Below are positions 16,814-23,552 of a DNA stretch of 53,607 nt, in pieces. A model generated the notes under the pieces. It saw only the letters and a list, made by a program, of their open reading frames with translations, was not told the origin of the DNA and searched no databases. The translations under genes were made by a program, and so were the position numbers. Location: assembly GCF_019923725.1 (NCBI RefSeq), contig NZ_JAHXRI010000007.1:498634-552240 (forward strand), read 5' to 3'. Source of the stretch: Zwartia hollandica (lineage in GTDB: Bacteria; Pseudomonadota; Gammaproteobacteria; Burkholderiales; Burkholderiaceae_B). Position 1 is the first letter of the stretch. The number at the start of each line of letters is the position of its first letter.

Positions 16814-18193
16814 TTACCCGCGACGCATTTTTGCCATCAACGCCGTCACATCCGACGCAGAATGCTTTTCAAGTGAAAGCAATACTTGCAGCAGTTGCTC
16901 AACGACAGTGGGGTCTTGTCCCTCAGCATTGTGACGATACTTCGCGATGATGTCCTCGTCCGAAGCTGGGTTCTCTGGCTCACCTTTGGCAAGCGGCACG
17001 TCAACGTTATACGTGGCACCTTTTGTTGTCTTCAAGACAATCGAGGCGCCGCGACTAGCTGGATAGGCCTTCGCCCATTTATCGTCAAGCGTCGCATTGA
17101 TACGGTTTGCCAAGCCCTGAATCTCTTTGTTGGCCACCACCGATTGCACGTAGCGATCTTCACCCACATCGCCATAATAGGCAGCCATTGCGACCGAGTA
17201 CGCCAGACTAAATTTCGCACCTTCGGCTGAGTCAGGGATTTCCTTTGCACCACAGAAACTAATCGCAACAGGATAGGTTGCGATATCAACCGATTCAATG
17301 TCTGCAAACGTAAGTTGCTGCTTACGCATGATTTCTTGCACGCCATCCACGGTGGGATGTACGTGACGACAGGCCGCATGCAGTTTGATGTACTGATCAT
17401 GCAAATAGAAATGAGACCCGAGGCCTTCAAATAGCGCATCAAGTTTGACTTCATCGGCCATGGCCTTGAACAAACCCTTTTGGCCCTCAAGCGCCGTCAC
17501 GGGTCCGTTCGCGCCACGCTTAGCCAAGTCTACCGACAGCACGCCCGCCATCGCCGCTTTACCCGGATGCAAGGGCTTGACCATCGCGCCTTCGGTCAAG
17601 ATCTGCAACAAACCAGCACCTTGCAGCGCTGCGATCGACATCGCGCTCGCCATCTGCTCTTTGTTCAAACCGCCAAGCACACCACAGGCGGCCGCAGCAC
17701 CCAACACACCTAGAGTTCCCGTCGTATGAAAGCCGCGACTCAAGTGCGAAGGATTCATCGCCTTGGAAATACGGTTGACAATCTCATAGCCCATAATGAC
17801 CGATAGCAAGAGTGACTGGCCACTCGCCTTGTTGGCTTCGGCGTACGCTAAGGCAGCGGGGATGACAGCTACACCCGCGTGCACTCCACCGAAACGATAG
17901 CCATCGTCCATGTCGAGCGCATGTCCACTCACGCCGTTACCTAGGGCAGCATGCAGTGCAGGAACTTTAGCTGTCGAGCCAAAGAGTGTGGCTTCAGGTT
18001 TGCCCTGGAGATCCGCCAGATACTCAATCATCATCTTCGGAAAGTCCATTTTTAGACCGGCGATCGCGACGCCGACTAAATCAATCATCAGGAGTTTGGA
18101 CTTATGTACGACCTCAGGAGGAATCTGCTCAAATTTCCCTGCGCAGAAATAGTCTGCGAATGTTTGCAAAATAGTTTGTTCTTTGGTCGTCAT
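16814..18193 (-). CDS. MmgE/PrpD family protein (2-methylcitrate dehydratase-like)
   Basis: This 459-residue protein belongs to the MmgE/PrpD family, whose characterised members include 2-methylcitrate dehydratase and cis-aconitate decarboxylase. Family segments are visible: GNGVSGHALDMDDGYRFGGVHAG, where the DMDD block lies at the active site, SRGFHTTGTLGVLGAA and KPLHPGKAAMAG. No other methylcitrate-cycle gene (prpB, prpC, acnD) is nearby, so the substrate is probably another hydroxy- or unsaturated polycarboxylate. It lies 57 bp behind a Bug receptor gene on the same strand, which suggests uptake and conversion of the same acid. The ATG at 18193 has GGAAG seven bases upstream; one extra upstream GTG codon is possible. 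Confidence 0.85.
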   Translation of the reverse strand: MTTKEQTILQTFADYFCAGKFEQIPPEVVHKSKLLMIDLVGVAIAGLKMDFPKMMIEYLADLQGKPEATLFGSTAKVPALHAALGNGVSGHALDMDDGYRFGGVHAGVAVIPAALAYAEANKASGQSLLLSVIMGYEIVNRISKAMNPSHLSRGFHTTGTLGVLGAAAACGVLGGLNKEQMASAMSIAALQGAGLLQILTEGAMVKPLHPGKAAMAGVLSVDLAKRGANGPVTALEGQKGLFKAMADEVKLDALFEGLGSHFYLHDQYIKLHAACRHVHPTVDGVQEIMRKQQLTFADIESVDIATYPVAISFCGAKEIPDSAEGAKFSLAYSVAMAAYYGDVGEDRYVQSVVANKEIQGLANRINATLDDKWAKAYPASRGASIVLKTTKGATYNVDVPLAKGEPENPASDEDIIAKYRHNAEGQDPTVVEQLLQVLLSLEKHSASDVTALMAKMRRG

Positions 18194-18250
18194 CACAAGG
18201 CTTCCGAGATTCAGTTAGGCAAGAGAGTAAAGAGAGTTAACAATACAAAA

Positions 18251-19240
18251 TTAGTTATTTGCTTGAATATTGGCGTCACGTGCCACTTTGCGCCATTTTT
18301 CAACTTCAGTTTTTACATAGGCCGCTGTCTGCTCTGGGCTATAGGGCATGGGCTCGGCGCCCTCCTTGGCAAACAACTCCTGCATATCTGCGTCTTGGCT
18401 CACGTCGCGAATCGCTTGATTCAAACGATTGACGATCACCGTAGGTGTTTTGGCGGGCGCGAACACGACCCACCAGACATCGACTTCATACCCTGGCATT
18501 AACTGCGCAGCAGGAGGTACATCGGGTAAGAATTTTGATTTCTCTAACGACGTGACAGCAATGGCCCTGACCTGTCCGGATTTGATCTGGCCCCCTACAG
18601 AGGCTAGGGTCGTGATCATGTAATCAATATTGCCGCCGATCATATTGACGAGCGATGCAGCGATGCCTTGATAGGGAACATGTAAGGCTTGTGTTCCGGA
18701 GATCGCCTTTAAGTATTCGACACTAAGTTGGCCAATGGAGCCAATGCCAGCAGAGCTGTAGTTCACCTTATTATTTTTATCTTTGGTCGCATCGAGTAAT
18801 TGCTGCAAGGTCATATAGGGTGTTTTGTTACCCACGATCAAGACCATCGCACCTTTTGCAACCAGTGCGACGGGCTTGAACGATGTAACGGGATCAAACG
18901 GCAAGTTAGGCCTAACGGCCGCGTTTGTTGCGATCGAGGTCGATATCAATAACAGTGTTGAACCGTCTGGCTCCGACTTGGCAACCATATCTGAGCCAAT
19001 ACTGCCGCCTGCACCTGGCTTATTCTCGACCACCATCGTCACGCCAAGTTTGGTCGACAGCTTTTGCGCCAAGGCACGGGCATAGACGTCGTTACTACCA
19101 CCCGGTGCGAAAGGCACGATCAGTTTGATCACTTTAGGTAGCGTAGGCTCTTGCGCAAAAGCCGGTTGCGCAAGCAGCCCGACGCAACCCATCACACCCG
19201 AAATCAACCAAACACAAAGGGTTTGTATCGATCGTCGCAT
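18251..19240 (-). CDS. Bug/TctC-family periplasmic receptor, paired with PrpD
   Basis: This 329-residue protein has a signal peptide ending AQPAFAQ, then the Bug-family opening VIKLIVPFAPGGSNDV. It also has ENKPGAGGSIGSDMVAKSEP, which shapes the carboxylate-binding cleft. Bug proteins bind dicarboxylates, amino acids or aromatic acids and usually deliver them to TctAB-type membrane proteins; none is encoded nearby. The start at 19240 is chosen for the GGGGAG ribosome site six to seven bases upstream; the frame runs nine codons further. It heads a two-gene unit with the MmgE/PrpD gene downstream. The ligand is unknown, but the neighbour suggests a small polycarboxylate. Confidence 0.9.
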   Translation of the reverse strand: MRRSIQTLCVWLISGVMGCVGLLAQPAFAQEPTLPKVIKLIVPFAPGGSNDVYARALAQKLSTKLGVTMVVENKPGAGGSIGSDMVAKSEPDGSTLLLISTSIATNAAVRPNLPFDPVTSFKPVALVAKGAMVLIVGNKTPYMTLQQLLDATKDKNNKVNYSSAGIGSIGQLSVEYLKAISGTQALHVPYQGIAASLVNMIGGNIDYMITTLASVGGQIKSGQVRAIAVTSLEKSKFLPDVPPAAQLMPGYEVDVWWVVFAPAKTPTVIVNRLNQAIRDVSQDADMQELFAKEGAEPMPYSPEQTAAYVKTEVEKWRKVARDANIQANN

Positions 19241-19393
19241 TGCTGTCTCCCCAAAAGCACCGCACAAATTTATGTTTTCTTGGAAGCCGCCAATCTGGCA
19301 ACAATTTCACTTTCGCTTGAGTTTATTCCTTTTCCGGACTCACCATAAAGAGATATGCTTTAGGTCTACCATCCCACCAACTAACCCATCCCG

Positions 19394-20179
19394 ATGAAAC
19401 ACGTCCTCCTTCAAATATCCCTTCTTCTAGGCCTTGGCATCGCGAGCGCCCCTAGCCAAGCAGCCCAAGATTGCGTGGTAATTCTGATGCATGGCAAATG
19501 GGGCGGACCCAAGTCCCCCTACCTTAAGGTGCTCGCTGACAAAATCGAACCAACGTGCAAAGTTGAGCTTAGAGATATGCCATGGTCGCGTTTCCGCAAT
19601 TACGACCAAACCTATGAAAACGCCTTGCGCGACATAGAGCAGGCGGTCAAACGGTATAGGGACGGCGGTTATAAAAAGGTACTCATTGCAGGGCAAAGCT
19701 TTGGCGCAAACGCTGCCATGGCCTACCAAGCCTATATTGGTGATGCAGACGGCATCATCGCCCTATCGCCAGGGCATGCACCGCAATATATGTATACCTC
19801 TGGCATTACCCAGCAGGCCATAAGCGATGCAAGACAGGCTGTGGCCTCTGGCAGTACCGACAAAACAATCAACATGACTGACTTTAACCAAGGCCAACGC
19901 AAGGATTTTCAAATAAGGGCGGATGTATTGCTGAGCTATTTCGAACCGGACGGCTTAGGCAATATGGCTCGCACCGCAGCAGAGTTCAAACGCCCTACTC
20001 CGTTCTTATGGGTGATCGGAACACACGATATTCTTTACCGCGAAGGCAAAGGGTATGCCTTCGACAAAGTCCCCAAGCTGCCTGGCAACAAGTATCTGGT
20101 GGTCAACGCCACCCACGCCACCGCCCCTGAGGTGGCTTCAGACCAGGTGGTGGAGTGGATAAAAGAAGTTTTGCGCTGA
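19394..20179 (+). CDS. Secreted alpha/beta hydrolase
   Basis: This 261-residue protein has a short signal peptide (LLLGLGIASAPSQA) and the alpha/beta hydrolase layout. The oxyanion region is ILMHGKWGG, the nucleophile elbow is AGQSFGANA, a late acid could lie in IGTHDILY, and the terminal His is in NATHATAP. Two cysteines at the start of the mature protein (Cys27 and one near residue 54) could form a disulfide. It likely acts as a periplasmic esterase or related hydrolase; substrate is unknown. It is divergent from the Bug receptor gene (about 150 bp between) and convergent with the antitoxin gene five bases downstream. Confidence 0.75.
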   Translation: MKHVLLQISLLLGLGIASAPSQAAQDCVVILMHGKWGGPKSPYLKVLADKIEPTCKVELRDMPWSRFRNYDQTYENALRDIEQAVKRYRDGGYKKVLIAGQSFGANAAMAYQAYIGDADGIIALSPGHAPQYMYTSGITQQAISDARQAVASGSTDKTINMTDFNQGQRKDFQIRADVLLSYFEPDGLGNMARTAAEFKRPTPFLWVIGTHDILYREGKGYAFDKVPKLPGNKYLVVNATHATAPEVASDQVVEWIKEVLR

Positions 20180-20184
20180 GTGCG

Positions 20185-20598
20185 TTATGCAGCACGTCTT
20201 AAGCGGCTTGGTGAATACGGCGCAGCGCGTTTATGGACGACCGTGATTGGAGATTTTTTCTTGGCTGGAGCACGCGCTATTGAGCGCGACGACACCTTGG
20301 CTTTTCTAACTACGGTTTTGAGGGGGACATCAACAATTTTTAAATCTAAAGAGCCACCTGTTGCTCGAGCTAACTTCACCATCGTTTCAATCGTCATATT
20401 CGTGTCACCCCGAAAAATTTTAGTAATGTAGGCTGGGCTTGAGCCAATCAGGCGAGCGAGGTCTGCATAACTAAGCCCAACCTCTCTTCTACGCGACTCA
20501 AGAGCCAGGGAGAATTCAATTTTGAGCTTCTCTGCAACATAACTATCCGAACTTTGTGCTTTACGGATAAAGCTCTCGACAGTATTACCGCGTTCCAT
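20185..20598 (-). CDS. HTH-type antitoxin (HigA-like) of a type II toxin-antitoxin pair
   Basis: This 137-residue protein has a Xre/HigA helix-turn-helix at about 40-90 (LSYADLARLIGSSPAYITKIFRG, where helix 3 follows GSS). After it comes a basic low-complexity tail (VVRKAKVSSRSIARAPAKKK), unusually long for an antitoxin, that may bind DNA or be degraded on release. It overlaps the end of the upstream toxin frame by 14 nt, giving the toxin-first order of higBA modules. By analogy it should repress its own promoter and neutralise the toxin. The toxin frame is interrupted, so this gene may now be a solitary regulator. Confidence 0.75.
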   Translation of the reverse strand: MERGNTVESFIRKAQSSDSYVAEKLKIEFSLALESRRREVGLSYADLARLIGSSPAYITKIFRGDTNMTIETMVKLARATGGSLDLKIVDVPLKTVVRKAKVSSRSIARAPAKKKSPITVVHKRAAPYSPSRLRRAA

Positions 20599-21000
20599 TT
20601 GTATCCACCTCTAAAGTATTGCGCCTAACTGCCTGCTCGTATCTATTGCGAATATTGATGGCTTTTTGAATTGATAATCGATCTACTTTTTGTGTCTTCT
20701 TTCTTATACCGGTCGTGCAGACAACAAGCTGTTTTCCCTGCCCTCTAAAAAAGAAAAGCCTAAGGTCTCCTTTGACAAACTCAAAAATTTTATTTCGCTT
20801 ATCCACTTCATGAAACCAGGCAGCGGGCAATTTACTTAGCCCTAGTTCAGCAGCCATTTGTAAAAAAACGACCAGTCCTTCACGGCTTGCAAGCGTACTT
20901 TTTCACCAAAAAACAGAAAATCCTCAGTAGGTGAGCGCTCATTTTCAACAAACGTCACGACCTGATGCTGGGCAGTGGCAGCAAAAATCCGCACTTTCAA
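20585..21000 (-). pseudogene. HigB/Gp49-like RelE-superfamily toxin interrupted by a single-base frameshift
   Basis: From an ATG at 20857 a 90-residue frame carries the core of a phage-Gp49/HigB-like toxin (KNKIFEFVKGDLRLFFFRGQ, then TTGIRKKTQKVD). The missing N-terminus is present upstream in another frame: a TTG at 21000 starts KVRIFAATAQHQVVTFVENE and runs to FLFFGEK. The two frames join at the five-T run on the plus strand at 20899-20903. One extra base there would give a continuous protein of about 138 residues reading FLFFGEKSTLASREGLVVFLQ, and the total length would be a multiple of three. So this is an inactivated toxin, a phase-variable or programmed frameshift, or a sequencing error. 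HigB/RelE toxins cut mRNA on the ribosome. The antitoxin gene follows with a 14-nt overlap. Confidence 0.7.
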
Positions 21001-21204
21001 AATATTAACCTATAAGTTAAATAAATTAACTAAAGATTGAAAGGATAGGATAAGAAAAGTTACGTGAATAGGTAGCTGACTTTGTCCAGGCGCTAAAACC
21101 GCCCCACCCGCCGCCACTAGACTGTCTGCACCTGCGACGCCGAGTGTCATCAAACTAGTCCGGTGGGTGATGGCGGGGCAGCGCGTTACGCGTACTCAAC
21201 GAAT
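21001..21204. other. Intergenic stretch upstream of the toxin, no gene seen
   Basis: About 200 bp separate the toxin start from the first coiled-coil gene. The AT-rich first part (21001-21060) is the likely promoter zone of the toxin-antitoxin pair. The GC-rich second part holds a weak inverted arrangement: GCCCC and ACTAG on the left (from about 21098) are answered by CTAGT and GGGGC on the right (ending about 21180), with mismatches between. No coding frame or RNA gene is recognised. Confidence 0.4.
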
Positions 21205-21843
21205 ATTTACTTTAATGTATGTAAATAAATCGGGATACAAAGCGCAATCACGCTCAGGCACATGGTTGCTACGCCGCCGCTGATCCAAACAATATACTTA
21301 TGGGACGTACGTAAGACGGACACATCCGCTCGAAAGCTCAAGAACTCCTCTTTGCATTCGTTAACCGTCTTGGCCAAACCAGAGATTTCAGCAGACAACT
21401 TCACCTCGACCTCTGTGATCTTGGCTTCGATACGGTCAGTCTTGATTTCTAATTGATCGGTCTTCGCCTCAATCTGATTCATTTTGGCCTCAATACGATC
21501 CGTCTTGATTTCCAATTGATCGGTCTTTGCCGCGATACGATCGGTCTTTGCTTCAAGATGAAGAATCTGCTGCTTGACCTCTTGACGCAATTCTAAAAAG
21601 TCTGCCTTGGTCGCGTACTGTTTATGTTCCTCCTCGTATACGCTTTGCAACACAAACGCGTGCGCCTCTGCCTGATCACGCGGCACGCCCGCGTCAACCA
21701 GTCTAGTCGCATAGGAAAGAGAATTGAATGTACTCACTGACTGCTCCTAAAAACTGCAGGCAACATCACCTACAGCGAGCAGTCTGAAGCATTTCAATAA
21801 AGAAATAAATAGCTTCCGAGCAACTGTTGCACTCTTTTACAAT
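21205..21843. repeat. Direct repeat copy 1 (coiled-coil gene plus its leader)
   Basis: This 639-bp segment is repeated in the same orientation at 22763-23485. It includes the whole coiled-coil gene, a few bases past its stop, and 106 bp upstream ending in CTCTTTTACAAT. The copies differ by scattered substitutions and by 84 bp within the gene. Similarity stops abruptly on both sides, so the duplication was of a gene with its own promoter region. No transposase or terminal inverted repeats are seen. Confidence 0.9.
21207..21737 (-). CDS. Coiled-coil protein with C-terminal membrane anchor, copy 1 (DUF1640/CCDC90-like)
   Basis: This 176-residue protein has three parts: an N-terminal segment (LVDAGVPRDQAEAHA and QYATKADFLELRQEV), a run of seven heptads of the type KTDRIEA or KTDQLEI that must form a parallel coiled coil, and one C-terminal transmembrane helix (YIVWISGGVATMCLSVIALC) with a very short tail. 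The general plan resembles DUF1640/CCDC90-type proteins, which are membrane-anchored trimeric coiled coils of uncertain role. The start is GTG at 21737, with AGGAG just upstream. The near-identical second copy at 22765-23379 has eleven heptads. Function is unknown. Confidence 0.75.
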   Translation of the reverse strand: MSTFNSLSYATRLVDAGVPRDQAEAHAFVLQSVYEEEHKQYATKADFLELRQEVKQQILHLEAKTDRIAAKTDQLEIKTDRIEAKMNQIEAKTDQLEIKTDRIEAKITEVEVKLSAEISGLAKTVNECKEEFLSFRADVSVLRTSHKYIVWISGGVATMCLSVIALCIPIYLHTLK

Positions 21844-21888
21844 ATAGTCATACGTACGCAATATCCTTCAAAAAGCGATACATATTTC

Positions 21889-22755
21889 ATGCAAACACAC
21901 GGCATTGTTGAATCCGAAGCGCCCGGGCCAATCTCCAAGCCGGCTAACCTGGCTCCCGCTGGAACTACCGATACGCACTTTCATATCTTTGGGCCGACCG
22001 ACCGCTACCCATTGAGCCCAAAGCGGCTCTACAACCCATGCTTATCTGATGTGCCAGCCTATCTAAAAATGGCCAGCACAGTCGGCATTGAGCGCATGGT
22101 GATTGTGCAGGCTAGCATTTACGGAACGGATAACAGCTGTTTGCTTGATTCAATTGCCGAGTTCGGACAACACCGCGCCCGGGGAATCGCGGTTGTGGAT
22201 GCAAGCATCACGCCTGAACAATTAGCTGACATGCATACGCGTGGCGTGCGAGGCATTCGCTTCAACGCAATCACAGGCGTGACCCCACTAGAGTGGCTAC
22301 CGAATATTGCAGAGATGATTGCGCCGCTAGGGTGGCATATTCAGCTTTGGATCAAAGCGGATAGGCTGCTTCAGATTGCAGACATGGTTCGCGCACTTCC
22401 CGTTGATGTCGTGCTGGATCACATGGCGCAGGTACCGATTGAGCGAGGACTCAACGATCCACAAGTCGCTTGCGCACTCAAACTTATGGAAAGTGAGAAC
22501 TGTTGGATGAAACTAGTCGGCTATCGCATTTCTAAAGTGCCCTACCCTCACGGGGATGTTGACGCCTTTGCACAAAAAATCATCAACGTTGCGCCAGACC
22601 GTTGCCTGTGGGGCACCGACTGGCCGCACATTTATCTTGAGGGGAAGCCCATGCCCGATGCTGGGCAATTGCTTGATAGTCTTTATCGATGGTGCCCACC
22701 AGACGCGGCGAAGAAAATTCTGGTGGACAATGCAACCAAGCGTTACGGGTTTTAA
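21889..22755 (+). CDS. Amidohydrolase, 2-pyrone-4,6-dicarboxylate lactonase-like
   Basis: This 288-residue TIM-barrel hydrolase has the metal motif TDTHFHIFGP near residue 27, DHMAQVP mid-protein and a C-terminal GTDWPH, the pattern of the LigI/PDC hydrolase branch of the amidohydrolase superfamily. LigI opens 2-pyrone-4,6-dicarboxylate in protocatechuate catabolism, but many relatives act on other lactones. No other lignin or protocatechuate gene is nearby, so the substrate is open. The gene sits alone between the two direct repeats and converges with the second coiled-coil gene nine bases away. Recombination between the repeats would remove it. Confidence 0.8.
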   Translation: MQTHGIVESEAPGPISKPANLAPAGTTDTHFHIFGPTDRYPLSPKRLYNPCLSDVPAYLKMASTVGIERMVIVQASIYGTDNSCLLDSIAEFGQHRARGIAVVDASITPEQLADMHTRGVRGIRFNAITGVTPLEWLPNIAEMIAPLGWHIQLWIKADRLLQIADMVRALPVDVVLDHMAQVPIERGLNDPQVACALKLMESENCWMKLVGYRISKVPYPHGDVDAFAQKIINVAPDRCLWGTDWPHIYLEGKPMPDAGQLLDSLYRWCPPDAAKKILVDNATKRYGF

Positions 22756-22764
22756 AACAGAAAT

Positions 22765-23379
22765 TTACTTTAATGTGTGCAAATAAATCGGGATGCAAAG
22801 CGCAATCACGCTCAAGCACATGGTTGCCACGCCCCCGCTGATCCAAACAATATACTTGTGCGATGTGCGTAAGACGGACACATCAGAGCGAAATCTCAAG
22901 AACTCATCTTTGCACTCATTAACCGTTTTAGTTAAGCCAGAGATTTCAGCAGACAACTTCACCTCTACCTCATTGATCTTAGCTTCGATTTGATTCGTCT
23001 TAGCTTCGATTTGATTCGTCTTAGCTTCGATCAGATTCGTCTTAGCTTCGATCAGATTCATTTTTGCTTCGATTCGATCAGTCTTAAGTTCGAGCTGATC
23101 GGTCTTGGCCTCAATCTGATTCATTTTGGCCTCGATGCGATCTGTCTTGATTTCTAATTGATCGGTCTTGGCCTCGATGCGGTCGGTCTTTACTTCAAGA
23201 TGAAGAATCTGCTGTTTCACCTCTTGACGCAGTTCTAAAAAATCTGCCTTGGTCGCATACTGTTTATGTTCTTCATCATGGACGCTTTGCAGAACAAGCG
23301 CGTGGACTTCCGCCTGGTCACGCGGCACACCCGCGTCGACCAGTCTTGTCGCATATAAGAGAGAGTTGAATGTACTCAC
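22765..23379 (-). CDS. Coiled-coil protein with C-terminal membrane anchor, copy 2
   Basis: This 204-residue paralogue of the 21207-21737 product has the same N-terminus (MSTFNSLLYATRLVDAGVPR) and the same membrane helix and last residues (CIPIYLHTLK). Its heptad run has eleven units instead of seven; the extra four (KMNLIEA, KTNLIEA, KTNQIEA, KTNQIEA) lengthen the rod by 28 residues, roughly 4 nm of coiled coil. It starts with GTG, with AGGGG six bases upstream. The near identity of the ends and the change only in rod length suggest selection on, or slippage of, spacer length. Role unknown; an inner-membrane protein with a long soluble rod is all that can be stated. Confidence 0.75.
   Translation of the reverse strand: MSTFNSLLYATRLVDAGVPRDQAEVHALVLQSVHDEEHKQYATKADFLELRQEVKQQILHLEVKTDRIEAKTDQLEIKTDRIEAKMNQIEAKTDQLELKTDRIEAKMNLIEAKTNLIEAKTNQIEAKTNQIEAKINEVEVKLSAEISGLTKTVNECKDEFLRFRSDVSVLRTSHKYIVWISGGVATMCLSVIALCIPIYLHTLK
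22978..23061 (-). repeat. Four tandem 21-bp units encoding coiled-coil heptads
   Basis: Four adjacent units of 21 bp (plus-strand form CTTAGCTTCGAT then TTGATTCGT or CAGATTCGT) encode one heptad each. Units 1 and 2 are identical and units 3 and 4 differ at the last bases, a sign of recent slippage. They account exactly for the 84-bp difference between the two gene copies. Copy-number change keeps the frame, so rod length can vary between strains. Confidence 0.9.
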
Positions 23380-23394
23380 TGACTACCCCTGAAA

Positions 23395-23418
23395 GCTGTA
23401 GGCAACATCACCTACAGC
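23395..23418 (-). promoter_or_regulatory. Hairpin in the leader of coiled-coil gene copy 2
   Basis: A perfect 8-bp stem (GCTGTAGG and CCTACAGC) with an 8-base loop lies 16 to 39 bases upstream of the GTG start, immediately before the ribosome site. In copy 1 the same place (21753-21776) keeps the right arm, but two bases of the left arm do not pair. It could shield the ribosome site or stabilise the mRNA; this is inference. Confidence 0.45.
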
Positions 23419-23502
23419 GAGCAGTCTGAATCATTTCAATAAAGAAATAAATAGCTTCCGCGCAACTGTTGCACTCTTTTACAATTTCGCTCGTCTAGCG
23501 AT

Positions 23503-23514
23503 GCCTTATAAGGC
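23503..23514. other. 12-bp perfect palindrome between the TAXI and coiled-coil genes
   Basis: GCCTTATAAGGC reads the same on both strands. It lies beyond the end of the direct repeat, between a leftward TAXI receptor gene and the leftward coiled-coil gene. It could be an operator of the latter or a short terminator stem; no T-run follows in either direction. Confidence 0.3.
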
Positions 23515-23552
23515 TGGGCACTGCAAATTGGCGCGCTCGTCACCAACCTAAG

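Larger units (their letters stand above)
22763..23485. repeat. Direct repeat copy 2 (expanded)
   Basis: This 723-bp copy of the 21205-21843 segment is 84 bp longer. The whole length difference is explained by four extra 21-bp units at 22978-23061 inside the gene. The leader region is conserved to the CTCTTTTACAAT end, with a few substitutions. The two copies lie in the same orientation about 0.9 kb apart. Confidence 0.9.

Noticed and set aside
20180-20431. Rightward open frame opposite the antitoxin
   Set aside because: It has no homology signal and is fully antisense to a well-supported HTH gene.
21094-21185. Imperfect inverted GC-rich segment as a MITE, attachment site or terminator
   Set aside because: Only five-base blocks pair (GCCCC/GGGGC, ACTAG/CTAGT) with unequal spacing. 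Too weak to name.
22978-23061. CRISPR-like or satellite repeat array
   Set aside because: Units are contiguous 21-mers without spacers and encode in-frame heptads of a coiled coil.
21205-23485. Composite transposon made of two direct repeats
   Set aside because: Each repeat encodes a coiled-coil protein, not a transposase. No terminal inverted repeats or target duplications are visible.
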